DNA of 64,000 bases from Fumia xinanensis (GTDB taxonomy: Bacteria > Bacillota > Clostridia > Oscillospirales > Ruminococcaceae). A program made the position numbers and the translations under genes. The stretch is taken from the NCBI RefSeq assembly GCF_014384905.1, contig NZ_JACRSV010000002.1:372001-436000 (forward strand). The letters are read 5' to 3'. Numbering within the stretch: position 1 is the first letter of the stretch; the number at the start of each line of letters is the position of its first letter. The notes under the pieces were generated by a model, which saw only the letters and a list, made by a program, of their open reading frames with translations, had not been told where the DNA came from and searched no databases. Below are positions 59,203 to 64,000 of this stretch, piece by piece.

Positions 59203-59427
59203 AAAATTCACCAGTCCTTTTTAATTGATGCAGCTCATAACATTTTGCTGCGTATTTGTCCCTTGCGTTGAGAGACAAACTTTCATGTCAAAATATAATC
59301 AATCACAAACAATCATTATATGAGAATAGCTCTATCATAGAATAGTTTTATAAAAATATCAATATTAATAATAAAATTTAGGTAAATATGCACGATGAAT
59401 TCTAAGCAATATTGGTATACATACACA

Positions 59428-59486
59428 TTGACGAAATAATTTTATGCGGATTATAATGAGCATAGAGACATAAACGTTCAAAAACG
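59428..59486 (+). promoter_or_regulatory. PTS locus promoter and DeoR-type operator
   Basis: TTGACG (59428-59433), 18 bases, TATAAT (59452-59457). Just after the likely start is CGTT-caaa-AACG (59475-59486), a small inverted repeat in an A-rich context, in a repressor position. The fusion regulator may bind here. The rest of the 314-base gap upstream is AT-rich and shows no gene. Confidence 0.6.
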
Positions 59487-59516
59487 AAAATAAATAAACA
59501 CAAAGGATGGAAGATT

Positions 59517-60761
59517 ATGTTTGCCGAACAAAGGAAATCCATCATTTTGGATATGCTGAAATTAAAAGGGAGCGTCTCCCTTACAGAACTCACCGATTTG
59601 TTTGAGGTCAGCGAGGCGACTATCCGCCGGGATTTGACCGAGCTTGAAAAGCGAAACCAGCTCCAGCGCACCCACGGGGGCGCGGTGTCCACCAATTTAT
59701 CCATTTTCGAGGCTGGTTACCTGGAAAAGGAACAGGAGTATCTGGAGGAGAAGCGGCAAATCGCTGAAATCGCGGCGTCCCTTGTCAACGACGGGGACAC
59801 GGTTCTCTTGGATTCCGGTACTACGACGTTTGAGATCGCAAGGGCCCTCCGGAATAAAAAAATCACCCTCATTACAAACTCCGCTACCATTGTCACCGAT
59901 GTAGCCGGGACCCCCGACAGCAATGTAGAGCTTATCTGCACCGGCGGCGTCTACCGGGCCAACACCCGGTCCTTCATCGGACCGGACGCGGAGAATTTTA
60001 TCCGCAACATGGTCCCCGATAAGGTGTTCATTGCCGCAAACGGTTTCAGCACCCGGTACGGGGCGACGACCCCCAACCTGACCGAAGCCAGCATCAAGCG
60101 GGTGATGATCGAGGCGGGGAAAGAGGTCTACTTAGCCGTGGACAGCGGCAAAACCGGAAAGGATTACTTTTCGGTCATCGCAAAGCCGGAGGCGTTTCAC
60201 GGAATCGTCACCGACTCCGGAATGGACGCGCTGACAATCAACGCCCTGCGTTCCGCCGGCATTTCTGTTATCAATGATGCTTCTTATCATATCACCAAAA
60301 ACCAGGAGGACACGGACATGGACATTACGGAACTCTTAAAACCGGAAAACATGACCCTTGCGCTGCAATCCACAACCCGTGAGGACGCCATCGCCGAGCT
60401 GATGCATCTTTTGAACGCTTCGGGGGCGGTTTCCAAGGAGGAGGAGATGGTGCGCGCCGCTATGAAGAGGGAAGAGGAATTTTCCACCGGCATCGGCATG
60501 CAGGTCGCCATTCCCCACGCCAAAAGCCAGTATGTCAACGAAGCGGCCATTGCCTTCGGGAGAAGCGCCGGCGGCGTCGACTGGCCGACAGAGGACGGGG
60601 AAAATCCAAAAATGATTTTTCTCATCGTCGTGCCGATGGAGGCACGCAATCAGCATCTCAAGCTCCTGGCCCAGATATCCCGCAAACTGGTCCACGAGGA
60701 GGTTCGGAACAAGGTTTTGGAAGCGAAGAGCGCGGAAGAAGTCATTGACGCTCTGCGATAG
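59517..60761 (+). CDS. DeoR regulator fused to PTS fructose EIIA
   Basis: A 414-residue fusion. Residues 1-55 are the DeoR helix-turn-helix (VSLTELTDLFEVSEATIRRDLTELEK, LQRTHGGAV), 75-255 the sugar-phosphate-sensing domain (LDSGTTTFEIARAL, LITNSATI). From 268 (MDITELLKPENM) to the end is a EIIA-Fru domain with the active histidine in GIGMQVAIPHAKSQY. At the junction, AGGAGG (60304-60309) stands 8 bases before an in-frame ATG (60318), so a free 147-residue EIIA, the usual length, can be made from the same message. In other Firmicutes the two parts are usually separate. The fusion may couple repression to EIIA phosphorylation (inference). Confidence 0.9.
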   Translation: MFAEQRKSIILDMLKLKGSVSLTELTDLFEVSEATIRRDLTELEKRNQLQRTHGGAVSTNLSIFEAGYLEKEQEYLEEKRQIAEIAASLVNDGDTVLLDSGTTTFEIARALRNKKITLITNSATIVTDVAGTPDSNVELICTGGVYRANTRSFIGPDAENFIRNMVPDKVFIAANGFSTRYGATTPNLTEASIKRVMIEAGKEVYLAVDSGKTGKDYFSVIAKPEAFHGIVTDSGMDALTINALRSAGISVINDASYHITKNQEDTDMDITELLKPENMTLALQSTTREDAIAELMHLLNASGAVSKEEEMVRAAMKREEEFSTGIGMQVAIPHAKSQYVNEAAIAFGRSAGGVDWPTEDGENPKMIFLIVVPMEARNQHLKLLAQISRKLVHEEVRNKVLEAKSAEEVIDALR

Positions 60762-60800
60762 GAATCGGAATGTATTCTTTTTATGAGGAGGGTAAAGGTT

Positions 60801-62183
<1,383 letters not shown>

Positions 62184-62207
62184 CAGTAAGATACATAACA
62201 ACTTGGA

Positions 62208-62239
62208 TTTGGGAAGTTTTCGAAGGGAAACTTCCCAAA
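62208..62239 (+). repeat. 12-bp hairpin between EIIBC and HPr-EI genes
   Basis: TTTGGGAAGTTT (62208-62219) and AAACTTCCCAAA (62228-62239) are perfect. No T run follows, so it may be an RNA processing or stability element rather than a terminator. Confidence 0.65.
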
Positions 62240-62267
62240 CTCATCTTTACAGCAATAGGAGATTACT

Positions 62268-64000
62268 ATGATAGAGAAAAAATTTCGTTTTTCGGGGGAG
62301 GAGGGCTTTCACGCCCGGCCGGTTTCAGAATTCGTCGAAGTGGCGAAGCGGTTTGAGAGTTCCGTCGAGATCGAGTTCGACGGGGAAGTGTACGAGGGGA
62401 AAAGCCCTCTCTCCATTATGTGCGGCTGCATCGAGGACGGCTGCGTGTTCACGTTGAAAATAGACGGCCCGGACGAAAACGAGGCATTTGAAGCCATTTA
62501 CGCCCGGATGGCCCTGTCGGTCGACCGGTATTTTGTGGACGCAGGGGAAGCGGACGGCGGCGCGGGGCAATCGGAAGAGAAAAAGGAGCCCGCCGCGCAA
62601 AATCCCGCCGGGGCCGTTGCGCTGTCGGGGGGAATCGCTATCGGCAAGACGATGATTTACCGCCGGAGCGAGCGGGAGTACGAGCAAAAGGCGGAAAACG
62701 TGGACGAAGAGACCGATAAGCTGTTCGCCGCCATCAAAGCGGTCCTCGACAAGCTCTGCCGGATGGAGCGGGAAGCCTCCGACGAAAACGCCGCCGGCAT
62801 CCTCAAGGCCCACCGGGAGATCATCTCCGACCAGTCGTTCATCGAGTCCATCCGGGAGAAAATCGCCGCCGAGGGCTTTTCCTCCATCTACTCCATCCAC
62901 CTGGTGGCGGAAGAGGTGCGGGGGCGGTTCGAGGCGCTCAAAAACGAGCGGATGCGGGAGCGGGCCGCCGACGTGAAGGACGTGTCGAACCAGCTCATCG
63001 ACGAGATTATGGGCGGTTCTCAGGGCCTTCAGGTCGACGAGCCGGGCACCATCGTCATCGCCGACGAGCTGCTTCCGTCGGACACCATCCACTTAGACCC
63101 GTCGAAAGTGGCGGGATTCGTCACCGAAAAGGGCGGAAAGAACTGCCACAGCGCCATTGTGGCCCGGAGTCTCGGCATCCCGGCCATTTCAAACGTGCCG
63201 GACGCGCTGGACAGCATCCCGGACGGCGCGCCCATGATCCTCGATGGGGACAAGGGGCTTTATTTCCTGTTCCCCGACGAGAAGCTGAAAAAAGAGTATG
63301 AGGAAAAGCTCGCCCGGGAAAACGCCGAGCGGGAAAAGGACAAACTCTATCTCACCGGGCCGTCCCGGACGGCGGACGGGCGGGAGCTGGAGCTTTCCGC
63401 CAACATTTTCAGTGGGGCGGAGATGAAAAACGCCGCCTCGTTGGGAGCGGAGGGCGTGGGGCTTTTTCGGACGGAATTTCTCTATATGAACCGTTCCGAC
63501 CCGCCGTCTTTGGAGGAACAGTTTGCCTGCTACAAAGGCCTTTTGGAGGCGGCGGACGGCCTTCCGGTGACCATCCGCACCCTGGACGCAGGCGGGGACA
63601 AACCCACCCCCTGCCTCAACATGCCAAAGGAGGAAAACCCGTTTTTAGGAGTGCGAGCCATCCGGTTCTGTCTGCGAAACGAGGGGATTTTCCGCACCCA
63701 GCTCAGGGCTCTTTTGATAGCGAGCGCCTGCGGCAGGCTGCGGATCATGTTTCCCATGATTTCCACGGTGGAGGAGCTTATAAAAATCCTCAGCCTCCTC
63801 GGGGAGGAAAAAGAAAAGCTGGAAGGGGAGGGGGTAACCCTCGGGCAGTATGAGGTGGGCGTCATGGTCGAGACGCCGTCCGCTGCGGTCATGAGCGGGG
63901 AGCTGGCAAGGCTCGTGGACTTTTTCAGCATCGGCTCCAACGACTTAAACCAGTACGTCATGGCGGCGGACCGGACCTCCGGGGAGCTGTCGGAATTCCA
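62268..64000 (+). CDS. HPr-Enzyme I fusion of the PTS (3'-truncated)
   Basis: The frame is open to the window end (577 codons seen). Residues 1-90 are an HPr domain with phosphorylated His15 in EGFHARPVSEFVE and a serine at 46, the HPr-kinase site position. A linker rich in Glu and Ala follows (90-115). Enzyme I begins near 120 (VALSGGIAIGKTMIYRR), with the active His294 in GGKNCHSAIVARSLGIPA, then VGLFRTEFLYMNR, TLDAGGDKPTPCL, and GSNDLNQYVMAADR at the cut edge. It would pass phosphate from PEP to EIIA. AGGAG is 6 bases before the ATG. About 100 residues are probably missing. Confidence 0.93.
   Translation, partial: MIEKKFRFSGEEGFHARPVSEFVEVAKRFESSVEIEFDGEVYEGKSPLSIMCGCIEDGCVFTLKIDGPDENEAFEAIYARMALSVDRYFVDAGEADGGAGQSEEKKEPAAQNPAGAVALSGGIAIGKTMIYRRSEREYEQKAENVDEETDKLFAAIKAVLDKLCRMEREASDENAAGILKAHREIISDQSFIESIREKIAAEGFSSIYSIHLVAEEVRGRFEALKNERMRERAADVKDVSNQLIDEIMGGSQGLQVDEPGTIVIADELLPSDTIHLDPSKVAGFVTEKGGKNCHSAIVARSLGIPAISNVPDALDSIPDGAPMILDGDKGLYFLFPDEKLKKEYEEKLARENAEREKDKLYLTGPSRTADGRELELSANIFSGAEMKNAASLGAEGVGLFRTEFLYMNRSDPPSLEEQFACYKGLLEAADGLPVTIRTLDAGGDKPTPCLNMPKEENPFLGVRAIRFCLRNEGIFRTQLRALLIASACGRLRIMFPMISTVEELIKILSLLGEEKEKLEGEGVTLGQYEVGVMVETPSAAVMSGELARLVDFFSIGSNDLNQYVMAADRTSGELSEF

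Overview
The window looks like a chromosomal segment of an anaerobic, probably spore-forming Clostridia (Firmicutes), most likely of the Oscillospiraceae type. Support: strong AGGAGG-type ribosome binding sites, BceRS/BceAB and KdpFABC-DE systems of low-GC Gram-positive type, a sortase with a cell-wall anchored partner, a LysM-CAP protein, choline-binding-type cell-wall repeats and GC-rich palindromic intergenic repeats. No rRNA, tRNA, CRISPR array or transposase gene was seen.

1-22.3 kb is a capsule/exopolysaccharide locus, all on the + strand and largely AT-rich between about 1.8 and 18.3 kb. It holds a 4,6-dehydratase fragment, a NeuD/PglD-type acetyltransferase, an initiating phosphoglycosyl transferase, a formyltransferase-like enzyme, five glycosyltransferases, a polymerase and flippase (Wzy/Wzx), a UDP-HexNAc 6-dehydrogenase and 4-epimerase pair, an unusual Asp-box protein, and capE-capF-capG for UDP-N-acetyl-L-fucosamine. 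The gene set suggests a Wzx/Wzy-dependent polymer containing a hexosaminuronic acid and L-FucNAc. VanZ-like and galU genes close it.

22.5-27 kb: galU, a 27-codon membrane peptide gene on the - strand, a surface protein/sortase/membrane protein trio, and a divergent zinc-ribbon/XRE pair with a perfect inverted repeat in the shared control region. 27-36.7 kb: a dispersed bacitracin-type sensing and detoxification module (response regulator, kinase, ABC ATPase, permease). It is interleaved with a P-type ATPase, a small XRE protein flanked by REP-like palindromes, and a methyltransferase behind a leader-peptide attenuator.

36.8-45.5 kb is a complete kdpFABC-kdpDE potassium uptake system on the - strand, preceded by a 64-aa membrane protein gene whose promoter has the same architecture as the kdp promoter. 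45.7-54 kb carries a catalase with a Cys-Pro repeat N-terminus and a 1797-aa secreted multi-discoidin wall protein. 54-57.2 kb (-) is a thiol/sulfur redox operon (CoA-disulfide reductase-rhodanese, rhodanese, thioredoxin) with an adjacent Crp/Fnr regulator and a well-placed Crp-like site. 57.5-59.2 kb (-) holds a LysM-CAP protein with a long repeat-filled leader and a HAD phosphatase. 59.5-64 kb (+) is a fructose-type PTS locus: a DeoR-EIIA fusion, EIIBC, and an HPr-Enzyme I fusion cut by the window end.

The best candidates for new biology are the ribosome-mediated attenuator before the methyltransferase, the shared promoter architecture of kdp and the small membrane protein, the DeoR-EIIA fusion with an internal start, the Cys-repeat catalase, and the Asp-box protein inside the capsule locus.
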